A stretch of DNA of 64,000 bases from Ricordea florida. Lineage: Eukaryota > Cnidaria > Anthozoa > Corallimorpharia > Ricordeidae. Below the pieces are notes generated by a model. The model was not told the DNA's origin. It saw only the letters and a list, made by a program, of their open reading frames with translations, and searched no databases. The stretch is from contig OX453276.1 in assembly GCA_949710005.1 (NCBI GenBank), positions 14,975,133-15,039,132 on the forward strand. Reading direction: 5' to 3'. Positions 55,227 to 64,000 of this stretch are shown here, piece after piece (within the stretch, counting starts at the first letter, position 1; each line of letters begins with the position of its first letter). Both the position numbers and the translations under genes were made by a program.

Positions 55227-58200
55227 ATGGCCGTATCCTTGAGCGGACTGCCAGGTTTACAAGCGTTCGACGCTGTGGGCGAGCCAGCTACACTCGCACA
55301 ACGATGGTTAACTTGGAAAGACGAATTCGAATTGTACGTGACTGCCTCGGGAATCAGCGACCCAACACAGAAGAGGGCGCTTCTACTTCACCTCGCCGGG
55401 CCCCAAGTCAGAGACGTTTTTAATAACTCAATTCCTGCCGACAAACGAGGCGAAGCGAAGGATTACAAGAAAGCTATGGACAGCCTATCCGAACATTTCA
55501 AACCGAGAAAAAACGCGCCGATGGCAAGACAGGCGTTTCTCGCAGCTCAACCAACCGCTGGAGAAACCATTAACAATTTCATCACACGCTTGCAGAAATT
55601 AGCCGAACATTGTGAATACGAAAGTGAAAGGGATAACCAGGTGAGAGATCGTGCGATTTCTTTCATTCACGACAAAAACCTCAAGGCCAAGTTGTATCGC
55701 GAAGAAACATTAACATTGAGCAAACTAATGGAAATCGTTAGCCAATACCATGACAAAGAAGCACTCGTTCTTAACCGTAATGGCCAAGTAAATAACATAT
55801 CTCCAAGCGTCAAAAAAGAGGGAAAATGTTGGCGGTGCGATAAAGCGGGACACTTCGCGAGGGAATGCTTTCGTTCACGTGACCACAAATGCGGGAAATG
55901 TGGCAACGTGGGTCATTTCGAAGTGTGCTGTCACTCCAAACAGAGTAAAGGGCGAGATTCTAGTCGGAGTTCGAGTCGCGGTCGTGGAAACTCTGGCAGA
56001 AAACAAAGTCGTGGAGGAAGTTCACAGTGCCAACGTGATGTACGCCAAGTAACGGAGGACGAGACTGCTGGGAACTCTGCAAGAAAGGATGATTTCTACG
56101 TGTTTTACACTGGGGAGACAGATGACAGGAACACTCTAAAGCTGGAGATTGCAGATAAGACTATTAATGTCATTATAGACTCTGGTGCTAGTTGTAATTT
56201 GATGTCCGAGGAAGTATTTAACCTTATAACGGGGGGTAATGTTAAATTGTTGGAGTGCAACAAAAGAGTTTTTGCTTATGCATCTGAAGAGCCACTCCAA
56301 ATCAAAGGAAAATGTAATCTTGATGTACGTGTACCGCAAACCCAAAAGTCCCTGAGCGTTGAGTTTTATGTTACGCATAGTAAAGCTGCCACGCTATTAG
56401 GCCGCGATGCATCTGAATTGCTTGGTGTTTTAAGGGTTGGTATCCCTGTTAACAGCTGTGATGTTGAATCTGATGGTGCTAGTAACAATCCAAAACAAGC
56501 AGATAGAAAGGCCTCCCTAAGGGCAAAGTTTCCCAAAGTCTTCCAAGGCCTGGGGAAGCTCAAAGGATACCAACTCAAGTTACACATTGACGAAAAGGTG
56601 CAGCCAGTTGCTCAACCCCCACGCAGAATTCCTTTTAGTAGACGAAAGAAAGTCACAGAGAAATTGGAGGAGTTACTGAAGCTTGATGCTATTGAGAAAG
56701 TAGAGGGACCTACCAGCTGGGTCAACCCCTTGGTAGTGGTCGAGAAACCTAACGGGGACATTAGAATCTGTCTGGATATGAGACAAGCGAACCAGGCCAT
56801 TGTGCGGGAGAAACACCCAGTCCCCACCGTAGAAGAAACACTCCAAGAAGTCTCAAATGCCAAAGTTTTCTCTAAATTAGATTTAAATATGGCTTTCCAT
56901 CAAATTGAGTTACACCCAGACTCAAGGGACATTACAACCTTTGCTGCCCCTAATGGCCTTTACAGATACAAGCGCCTGCTTTTCGGTGTAAACATGGCCA
57001 CGGAAAAATTCCAGCAAATTGTGTGGCAGATCATCCAAGACTGCCCAGGGGCATACAACCTCCATGATGACCTGCGAGTTGTTGGCACAAATGATGAAGA
57101 GCATGATAAAAACTTACAGAGGGTCATGCGCAAGCTTAACGAAAGTGGGCTTACACTTAACTATGAAAAATGTGAAATTGGTGTCGGCAGCATGATCTAC
57201 ATGGGTGATGTGCTCTCTGGGGAAGGGCTGAAAGTGTCTAGTGAACGTGTGAAAGCTATTGTTGAGGCACCAGCACCCCAAAACCCATCAGAAGTAAGAA
57301 GTTTTCTTGGCTCCGTGCAGTTCTGTTCAAAGTTCATTCCTAACTTTGCAACAATATCGAGTCCATTGTGGGACCTCACTACGAAACATGGAAAGTGGAA
57401 GTGGGGAGTAAAGGAAGCAAAGTCAGTCCAAGAGATAAAAGACCGGTTGACTCATGCACCAGTGATGGCATATTTCAGACAGGGCGCAGAAACTCGTCTG
57501 ACAACTGACGCTTCACCCGTGGGAGTTGGGGCGATTCTGGAACAGGAGCAAGAAGATGGAAGCTACAGGCCAATATATTATGCCAGCAGGAAGCTGAGTA
57601 AGGTTGAAATGAGGTACTCCCAATTTGAAAGAGAAGCCCTGGCTGTAAGGTGGGCTTGTGAAAAATTCTACTTGTACCTCTATGGCATTAGCTTTGAAAT
57701 CTGCACTGATCACAAGCCTCTTCTCATCGTACTCGGAGCAAAGTCAAAGCCCCCATCTGCAAGAATAGAAAGATGGCTTCTCTATTTACAGCAGTTCCAA
57801 TACAAGCTGACACATATCCGGGGCAAGGACAATGCTGCAGATGTCCTCAGCCGCCTACCGGTTGGTTCTACCCATGATCACGAAACTCAAGCTACAGAAG
57901 AGTTTGCGTACAGCGTAGTAAGTGAGGCTGTACCAGCTGCGTTGGTACCAAAGGAAGTTGAAATCGCTTCTGAAAAAGACCCAACACTAAAGATGCTACG
58001 TCAGGCTGTAATGACAGATGATTGGAGCCAGTTACAAGGCACAATTTACAAAGCAGTTAAAGATGAACTGTGGGTGATAGGGCAGGTGGTGATGAGAGGA
58101 AGCCGCATCATCATCCCACAGAACCTTCAAAAGCGCACCATAATGCTGGCTCACGAAGGACACCAAGGTATGGTCCGAACTAAAGCCAGGTTACGAGAAA

Positions 58201-59306
58201 AAGTATGGTGGCCGCGAATGGACAAGCAAGTAGAGCAAGTAGTACGAACATGTCACCCCTGCCAGCTTGTCGGACCCCGATCCAAACCAGAGCCAGTGAG
58301 ATCAACCAGACTACCAGACTCCCCATGGCAAGAAATCTCGGTTGATCTTCTAGAGATTACAGGTGGAGATCACCTCCTGGTAGTTGTAGACTACTATTCT
58401 CGCTGGATCGAAGCTGTCCTTCTCAAGACAACAGATGCAAAACATGTAATCAAGTCCATGGAGGCTATTTTTAGAACACATGGTCTACCAGAGACTGTCC
58501 GTAGTGACAACGGACCTCCATTTGCATCCAAGGAATTTGAGGGATTCCTAGAATATCTAGCAATCGAGCACAAAAAGGGCGTGCCCTTTTGGCCCCAAAG
58601 CAATGGCGAAGTAGAGCGTTGCAATGAGACCTTACTGAAAATCGTGAGAATCGCACGTCTAGAGGGTAAAGATTGGCGAAAAGCACTTGCAGACTTTCTC
58701 TTCCAGTACAGAGTTACCCCTCACACTGTTACCGGGATATCACCTGCAGAACTACTGATGGGGAGGAAGCTGCGTGACAAACTTCCAAAAGTTCAAATCC
58801 CCAAGGATCGAGCCACTGAAGCACAATGGCAACTGCTCTTAAAAGACAGGGATGCTCGTGCTAAACTTAGACAGAAGGAGTATGCAGACAGAACACGCGC
58901 TGCCAAATTCAGCGACATTGAAGAGGGTGATCAAGTCCTACTGAAACAGGCTCGAGAGAACAAACTTTCACCCAATTATGAACCTGAGCGATACAAAGTT
59001 ATTCACAAGGATGGAAATGCTGTCATACTGGAAGATACAAATGGAAACAATAAAATGCGAAACATAGCCCACATGAAGAAATTTGTTGCACCTGAAACCA
59101 CTGAAAGGGAAGACCAAGTACAGCCAACACAACAACCCCAAGAACCAGACCAGGTGAAACAAGCGCATCCAATGACAGTCGCAAGCCAGCCAGCAGCAGA
59201 GGTGCAAGAGACTCCACCCAACCCTTTGCCAGGCGATTCAGTTGTTTTGCGACCTGCGCGCTCTAGACAACACCCCGCCTATTTGAAAGACTACGTATGC
59301 ACTTAG
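55227..59306 (+). CDS. Gypsy gag-pol polyprotein, intact
   Basis: 1,359 residues from ATG 55227 with no stop. Order: gag; zinc knuckles CWRCDKAGHFAREC and CGKCGNVGHFEVCC (about residues 201-235); aspartic protease IIDSGAS (about 315); reverse transcriptase with KLDLNMAFHQI and active site LHDD (about 612); RNase H TTDASPVGVGA and TDHKPL; integrase zinc domain HEGHQGMV to CHPCQLV (975-1012) and D-D-E core at SVDLLEI, RSDNGPP and NGEVER (about 1038, 1092, 1127); a Pro/Gln-rich tail. Length and order fit Mag-like elements with gag and pol in one frame. All catalytic residues I could check are present, though the RT box is LHDD instead of YxDD. Confidence 0.93.
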   Translation: MAVSLSGLPGLQAFDAVGEPATLAQRWLTWKDEFELYVTASGISDPTQKRALLLHLAGPQVRDVFNNSIPADKRGEAKDYKKAMDSLSEHFKPRKNAPMARQAFLAAQPTAGETINNFITRLQKLAEHCEYESERDNQVRDRAISFIHDKNLKAKLYREETLTLSKLMEIVSQYHDKEALVLNRNGQVNNISPSVKKEGKCWRCDKAGHFARECFRSRDHKCGKCGNVGHFEVCCHSKQSKGRDSSRSSSRGRGNSGRKQSRGGSSQCQRDVRQVTEDETAGNSARKDDFYVFYTGETDDRNTLKLEIADKTINVIIDSGASCNLMSEEVFNLITGGNVKLLECNKRVFAYASEEPLQIKGKCNLDVRVPQTQKSLSVEFYVTHSKAATLLGRDASELLGVLRVGIPVNSCDVESDGASNNPKQADRKASLRAKFPKVFQGLGKLKGYQLKLHIDEKVQPVAQPPRRIPFSRRKKVTEKLEELLKLDAIEKVEGPTSWVNPLVVVEKPNGDIRICLDMRQANQAIVREKHPVPTVEETLQEVSNAKVFSKLDLNMAFHQIELHPDSRDITTFAAPNGLYRYKRLLFGVNMATEKFQQIVWQIIQDCPGAYNLHDDLRVVGTNDEEHDKNLQRVMRKLNESGLTLNYEKCEIGVGSMIYMGDVLSGEGLKVSSERVKAIVEAPAPQNPSEVRSFLGSVQFCSKFIPNFATISSPLWDLTTKHGKWKWGVKEAKSVQEIKDRLTHAPVMAYFRQGAETRLTTDASPVGVGAILEQEQEDGSYRPIYYASRKLSKVEMRYSQFEREALAVRWACEKFYLYLYGISFEICTDHKPLLIVLGAKSKPPSARIERWLLYLQQFQYKLTHIRGKDNAADVLSRLPVGSTHDHETQATEEFAYSVVSEAVPAALVPKEVEIASEKDPTLKMLRQAVMTDDWSQLQGTIYKAVKDELWVIGQVVMRGSRIIIPQNLQKRTIMLAHEGHQGMVRTKARLREKVWWPRMDKQVEQVVRTCHPCQLVGPRSKPEPVRSTRLPDSPWQEISVDLLEITGGDHLLVVVDYYSRWIEAVLLKTTDAKHVIKSMEAIFRTHGLPETVRSDNGPPFASKEFEGFLEYLAIEHKKGVPFWPQSNGEVERCNETLLKIVRIARLEGKDWRKALADFLFQYRVTPHTVTGISPAELLMGRKLRDKLPKVQIPKDRATEAQWQLLLKDRDARAKLRQKEYADRTRAAKFSDIEEGDQVLLKQARENKLSPNYEPERYKVIHKDGNAVILEDTNGNNKMRNIAHMKKFVAPETTEREDQVQPTQQPQEPDQVKQAHPMTVASQPAAEVQETPPNPLPGDSVVLRPARSRQHPAYLKDYVCT

Positions 59307-59434
59307 TTTTTTAGATTGTGCAAGAGACATTAAGAGAGAGACTGTATGTTTGTTTTAAAGACTTCAATTAGGTTCGTAATACCTTTCATTTAGCTTTTCT
59401 CTAGTACTAACATTTGTAATAACTTAGGGGGAGA

Positions 59435-59588
59435 TGTAGTGTTTCTATTGTGACGTGTGAGTCACATGATCCCTAGTGCATTATGGGATGCAGAACGGGA
59501 GCATGTGCTCGGAGACAGAGAAAATAAAAATTGTTATCGTTGTTTAAGTGCCGGAATCTTTTATTCTACTTGGGCCCGAAACACCACA
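59435..59588 (+). repeat. 3' LTR of Gypsy element 2
   Basis: Second 154-bp LTR, followed by the ATCCC duplication and the continuing helicase exon. Confidence 0.92.
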
Positions 59589-61037
59589 ATCCCGAGGCTC
59601 TTTTGAGTAAAGAGGGGCACGAACTGATGAAAAACGAGGTGTTTCAACGAAATGCGGTTGCATGTGTGGTCAATGAAGCTCATTGCGTAGAAATATGGTA
59701 AGGGTTAAAATTGTATCACTGTCTGAAGCTTTAATTAGTCCCAAATTATGACTTTCCATCATAATGTTTATTTAACTTCAGTTCATAACGTAGGTTTGCA
59801 AATGAGGTGAGCTCTGCTCGTATAATCAGCCCTAAGAACATATGCGATGCCTATATTGATGGACTGGAGTAGATAACAGCTGTTTTGTGTTTCAGATGAA
59901 GTTGATGAAAAGTATTTAGAAACTGTCCCTTATTTATAAATAACAATTACTTTTTTCTTCACAAGAATACACCAAACTACATGTATAGACAACATCAGTG
60001 CAAGCCTGATAGAAACTTTAAGTCCAATTTAACTTATTTTTCTTTAGGGGTAAGGAATTTAGGAAGGATTTCAGAGACCTGTCAAAGCGTTTTTCCCCAC
60101 TGCTCCACAGCCACAGCACCACCCCATTTGTTAACAAACCTTAAACAACACTTGTCATTGAAATCAGATTGTAAGGTTATTGCAGCAAACCCCAATCGGA
60201 GTAATATTTATTTTGACAAGAAGCTGAGGATGAGCAACCACCATGTCTTTGAAAGCTATGATCAGATACTGTTTCCCATTGCAAGTGACCTGGCCCTGCA
60301 AAGAGAGAATTATCCCAGGACAATTATATATTTGAAACTCAAGTACTGTGGCTATGCTTATGCTTTGTTTGAGAGGATCCTGAAGGATGAGCAGTTTGTG
60401 GGTAAAACAAAAGATCCAGCTGGAAGGCTATTTGCTTAGTTTCATGCACCACAAACAAAGCGCATGAAGTATAATTTCAGAGATAATGGAGAAGAAATCA
60501 AGGATACGTGTTTTGTTTGCAACATCAGCTCTTGGTATGGGAGTCAATGCTCCCTATGTGGAGCACATTATTCACATCTCCCCTCCAAGTAACTTAGAAG
60601 AATACATGCAGGAGACTGGACGTGCTGGCAGGACTGGAATACCTGCTACAGCTCCCCTATACTACAACAATGCTGACATTGCTAATAACATGGGACACAT
60701 AGAAGAATTAATGAAAGCTTACTGCAGATCTGAGGAGTCCTGTCTCCGGACTCTAATATTGCAATACCTAGGATTTCCTTGTGCACCTCAGGAAAGATGT
60801 TACTGCATTTGTGATGGTAAATGTAATGATGCTGTTGAGAAAGTGCCTGAGACAGTTGAACCACGAGTCAGAGTATTACCAGCTGATAAGACTGTCCTTG
60901 AAGAACTCACTCATTTTGTGCTGCTAGACTTTGAGGCTAAGGCAAATTCAACTGGTATGATGCTCTTTAGTTTCTCCAATCAAGAAAGTCTTCTTCAGAG
61001 GATCATAAAGTTCTTTCAAAGATCTTTTCTTTTATAA

Positions 61038-62362
61038 GTCATTATGCCCCTCTAATTCAATATGAAACAAGTGATCGGGACATGTGGCTTAAAAACAATG
61101 TACATTGAGAGATGTTAATATTGTTTAATGTTGATTGCACAGGTGATGAATATCACAGGTAGAGGGTTTGAAACAGAACTCACCAAATCTACCTTTTTGT
61201 TTGAGGCAATATGGCAAATCTAATTGTTGACATTGTAAATTTCATACATATTTTCATTAATATTTACAGCTATTTCAAAGCGATGTAGTAGTACATATAT
61301 ATCTATGCAAAGAAGTTTCATTAAATGCACCTTATTCCAAAATGGCAACAATTGACTTTATTATTTTATATTTATGTGATACCTTGTTTCAGGTAACAAA
61401 TTCTCTTGAAAGGCAAACAGGGCTAATTAACACAAATATAAAAAAAATAAATATTTTGCCATTTTGGAATAGGGCATATTGTCTTTATTCATATCAATAA
61501 CCGCTTAATGATACATTAAGAAATTCGATGACTTGTTGCTCTAAATAGTCAAAAAGTCCCTCAAGTGTGCTGACACTGCTTACAAAGAAACCTGCTTCAC
61601 CATGTATTGCACACATACACCACGATGAGATTCAACATTAAAACATTATGAACTTCTTTTTATGACATTTTAAGTCTGCTGTTGTGTCCAATAAAATGTA
61701 ACTTGTTTCTGTCTCCTTCAATGAATGACATGTCTGAGCAACTAGGGCATTTTCTTTTATCCTTATAAAAGGGCTACCCAAATCTTATTGTGAATTGAGA
61801 AAAAAATGTTAATCAAACAAACCAGCAAAAGCATTACCCAGGCCATCATTAGATCAGCAGTAGTCTGGTTAATTTTGATTCAACCTTGATTTAACCTGAG
61901 ATGATTCTCAATTGCCTAGTAATCCAGTCATCAGCACTCCAAGTTGCAACTACTTGGGTCACCATGGCAAGTGCAAAAATAAATTGGTGACTAAAATTGC
62001 AAGTGAAAGACACCAATTCAAAGCAGCCATTGGTATAACCAATTGTACTTCATGTATGGTGTCCACTAGATAAGTCTAGGTACATGTAGCTAAAAGTTGA
62101 CTTTCAAAGAACCTGGGCTTGGAGCACTGATAATGGGAAGCAAAGGAGATTAATAAACAACTTGATTTGTGAAAACTGTTACCTGAAATTAAAAAAAGCA
62201 ACTATAATATAATATACCCTGGTTCAGCCAAATCAGTCACTGGGAAAGAGACCAAATAATTCATACAGTCTCCAACTCAAGGTCACTCCAGGACCAAGAT
62301 CATAAGCATATCATGCTTGTTTATATTATAAAATAGGCTCACTAACTTTGTTCTCACAAAAT
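61038..62362. other. Intergenic with a small MITE-like repeat
   Basis: No coding sequence. An 18-bp inverted pair (CCTTATTCCAAAATGGCA at about 61331 and its near complement at about 61460-61477) brackets about 110 bp of AT-rich sequence. Confidence 0.5.
61331..61477. mobile_element. MITE-like inverted repeat
   Basis: Termini are 17/18 identical in inverted orientation. No obvious target duplication. Size about 147 bp. Confidence 0.55.
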
Positions 62363-62639
62363 TCAAAAGAATATCTTATATGAAGCAAGCCTAGTTGGGC
62401 CGAATATACTATAAAGAAGAGATATTACATTGTGACTGCTGTTACTGGGGTCAGTTAAACAAAATTGACCAATCAAATTACAGAATGTGATTTCCATCTT
62501 CGCATAAACAACATTGCTATCTTTGAAGGTTTGGTTGCAAGCAATCATTGGTTGAAATGACTTGTTGGAATTCATTGTCTGTATCCTGTCATTTGATAGG
62601 TTAATTTTAAGTGACCTCAGTAACAGTAGTGACACTGTA

Positions 62640-62845
62640 AATAACTGACCATTTACTGGGTATATGTGCTTTCGATCTCCTACACGCACAATCTTAGCTT
62701 CAGTCAGTTCAGTGGATTTTTGCGACTTTGGAACGTTCTTTGCCATGTCAGACAATTTTTCGCGCAATTCTCGGTAAGTAATTTTCATTTTTTTTTTGTG
62801 AAGTACAACTATAATTTCGTGAAGAATAAGAATGAATCTGTTCAT
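62640..62845 (-). CDS. Small exon, unrecognised, divergent from the SANT-like gene
   Basis: Minus-strand ATG near 62790 begins MKITYRELREKLSDMAKN and continues VRVGDRKHIYPVNG. The beginning looks like genuine protein; the longer frame to 62363 degenerates. A donor near 62,605 is possible. No family recognised. Confidence 0.3.
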
Positions 62846-62974
62846 TCAGAAATTGATGAACGCTAATTAAAAAACAACGATTTTCTGCATTTAAGCTACG
62901 ACAAAATATGCGAATGACTCTTGCCCTCAAAACGTGTTTTTAAAATCTGATATGTCATTTCACTTGTATTTTAG

Positions 62975-64000
62975 AGCTCCCCCATCCTGCAGTTTTATTA
63001 TACCTCCCGGTGGCTATCCAGACGAGATGGATCAAAGGCCTCAGGGACCATATCTGTTTGGGAGAGAAAACTCACATTTCCCAGAAGCGAATTTCAGGTA
63101 TGTGCAGCAATATCCCATGAATGTGGTGGCTACGCCGATGATAATTGAACACCCCCGCCAGTACGACTTTTTTCCGAGAGAAAACTTGCCTACCGGGCAA
63201 AAAGCTGACTCCAGTAAATTGGCAAAATCTAGCGGCGCAGAGCAGTCACGTAATCGCTGGACCGAAGGAGAGGTGAAGCTCCTAATCACCATCTATGGCA
63301 AGGAATGGCAAAACAGAGACAGTAGAAGGAGCCTTGAACCAATGTGGGAATGAATAGCGGAAAGGCTTGTTGCCAAGTGCAAGGAAATGGACATTTCCTG
63401 TGACAAGTCAGCAAAGAAATGCCATGACAAGATTAACAACTTAAACAAGAAGTACAAAGCTTTGAAGGACAAGAGCAAAATGACTGGAGAGGGCAGTGAG
63501 GACATCAAGTCTTTCCCTCAATTTGACGACCTGGATCAGATTTGGGGAACAAGGGATTCCGTGAGCCCAAAGTACGTTGTAGAGGCCGGAACCTCACAGC
63601 CGGTTACGTCCACTCCAGTTCCCAGTCCAAACTCCTCCACGGTGCCTCAGGAAGTAGCGCTAGCGTTTCTGTTCCATCGGTCGAACCAGACGAAAGTATC
63701 GATGAGTCCATCCTCGGCGAGGAATCAAGCCTGTCATTTGCCATCTCTAGGTGCAAGAATTGAAGAAAAAAGGGAAACGCTCCAGGGCAGCAAAAAGGCA
63801 AACGAAGTAAGCCAGTTGATGACCAGGATGACAAAACTGACGAAGAGTTAGAAAAGGCAGAAAGCCTATTTTTCAAGAAAAAGGGCGGGGGACAGTCAAA
63901 TTCCAAAAACAAGAACAAATCCAAACAGTCACGAAAGCGCGAGAAGAGAGCGAAATTAGACAGAGAGCAAGAAGATGATGATGTGTATGCAGAGCTTATT
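62975..64000 (+). pseudogene. Myb/SANT-like DNA-binding gene, broken, runs off the right edge
   Basis: After an acceptor (TGTATTTTAG at 62965-62974) comes a Pro-rich segment, then RNRWTEGEVKLLITIYG, with TGA at 63351-63353 in the middle of the helix-turn-helix, and KKCHDKINNLNKKYKALKDK. This is the trihelix/Myb_DNA-bind layout (W-x-E-E ... W ... W replaced). Two further frame changes (about 63650 and 63755) separate acidic (EPDESIDESILG) and basic (KSKQSRKREKRAKL) segments. Such proteins bind DNA and often accompany Harbinger-type transposases. The end is outside the window. Confidence 0.65.

Larger units (their letters stand above)
54999..59588 (+). mobile_element. Intact young Ty3/Gypsy retrotransposon
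   Basis: LTRs at 54999-55152 and 59435-59588 are 154 bp each, start TGTAGTG and end ACCACA, and I find no difference between them. The 5-bp target duplication ATCCC is at 54994-54998 and 59589-59593. The post-LTR sequence TTTGGCGACGAGG is a plausible primer-binding region and AGGGGGAGA precedes the 3' LTR. The gag-pol frame is unbroken. Identical LTRs imply a very recent insertion. Confidence 0.93.
54591..61037 (+). pseudogene. RecQ-like helicase pseudogene split by a Gypsy element
   Basis: ATG at 54591 in CAAGATGGCGGAG. Exon 1 (54591-54998) reads LKPLQVTWFEHLLKGQDVV and AILPTGF, then jumps to DKNIVIVVCPLNSIIEDQL: the Walker A GKS and about 15 residues are missing. The frame resumes after the insertion at 59594 (EALLSKEGHELM, then NEAHCVEIW where DEAHC is usual), with a donor at 59698. 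The next exon from 60048 has a frame change near 60090, ANPNRSNIYFD, then TAG at 60437-60439, another frame change, and ATSALGMG, QETGRAGR (helicase motif VI), and a Cys cluster CYCICDGKC. RecQ helicases unwind DNA 3' to 5'; this copy cannot bind ATP normally. It ends at 61037. Confidence 0.8.

Noticed and set aside
56136-59221. Several minus-strand ORFs over the second Gypsy element
   Set aside because: Shadows of an intact 1,359-codon frame.

Overview
This window is eukaryotic, AT-rich, intron-bearing and crowded with transposable elements. Coding blocks have GT/AG borders, and there are no operons, ribosome binding sites or rRNA/tRNA genes that I could recognise. The repertoire is metazoan: Mag-like Ty3/Gypsy elements, CR1/L2-type LINEs (one with an esterase ORF1, one with a PHD-like and 2A-like N terminus), piggyBac, hAT-like and mariner-like MITEs, a RecQ-like helicase copy, and several large gene families of the sort expanded in anthozoans. 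I infer a cnidarian, most likely a stony coral or relative. The species is not determinable by eye.

Layout. 1-1767: a minus-strand exon resembling DUF3987 P-loop proteins, then a plus-strand gene tail with a tandemly duplicated 75-nt exon. 2273-3013: a minus ORF broken by one TGA. 4217-7276: a plus gene with acidic mini-exons leading into a 78-bp minisatellite that encodes a Pro/Ser/Gln-rich tract. 8109-16462: a nested composite. piggyBac ends (TTAA plus 14-bp inverted repeats) enclose the two ends of a broken piggyBac transposase, a 3'-truncated LINE, and inside the LINE a full-length Gypsy element with 96-bp LTRs and a 5-bp target duplication. 18.9-28.3 kb: acidic, coiled-coil and zinc-finger fragments plus a multi-exon transposon-like gene (21.4-25.3 kb) interrupted by a 434-bp hAT-like MITE. 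29.2-32.6 kb: a nearly complete LINE. 33.0-47.0 kb: a divergent pair, a RING-like minus gene and a 14-exon plus gene ending in a ULP1/SENP-type cysteine protease. 47.0-54.0 kb: a truncated LINE, a C2H2 ORF, a truncated reverse transcriptase and a zinc-rich pseudogene. 54.6-61.0 kb: a RecQ-like helicase pseudogene split by a very young intact Gypsy element with identical LTRs. 63.0-64.0 kb: a broken Myb/SANT-like gene running off the window.

Most of the genes look mobile or mobile-derived, and many carry one or two nonsense codons or frameshifts. The most interesting unit is the 33-47 kb divergent pair, which joins a probable transposase-like core, a SUMO/ubiquitin-like protease and a RING-like protein. 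It resembles the organisation described for KDZ/Zisupton-type DNA transposons, but that assignment is inference. The youngest element is the Gypsy at 54,999-59,588, which reads as potentially competent.
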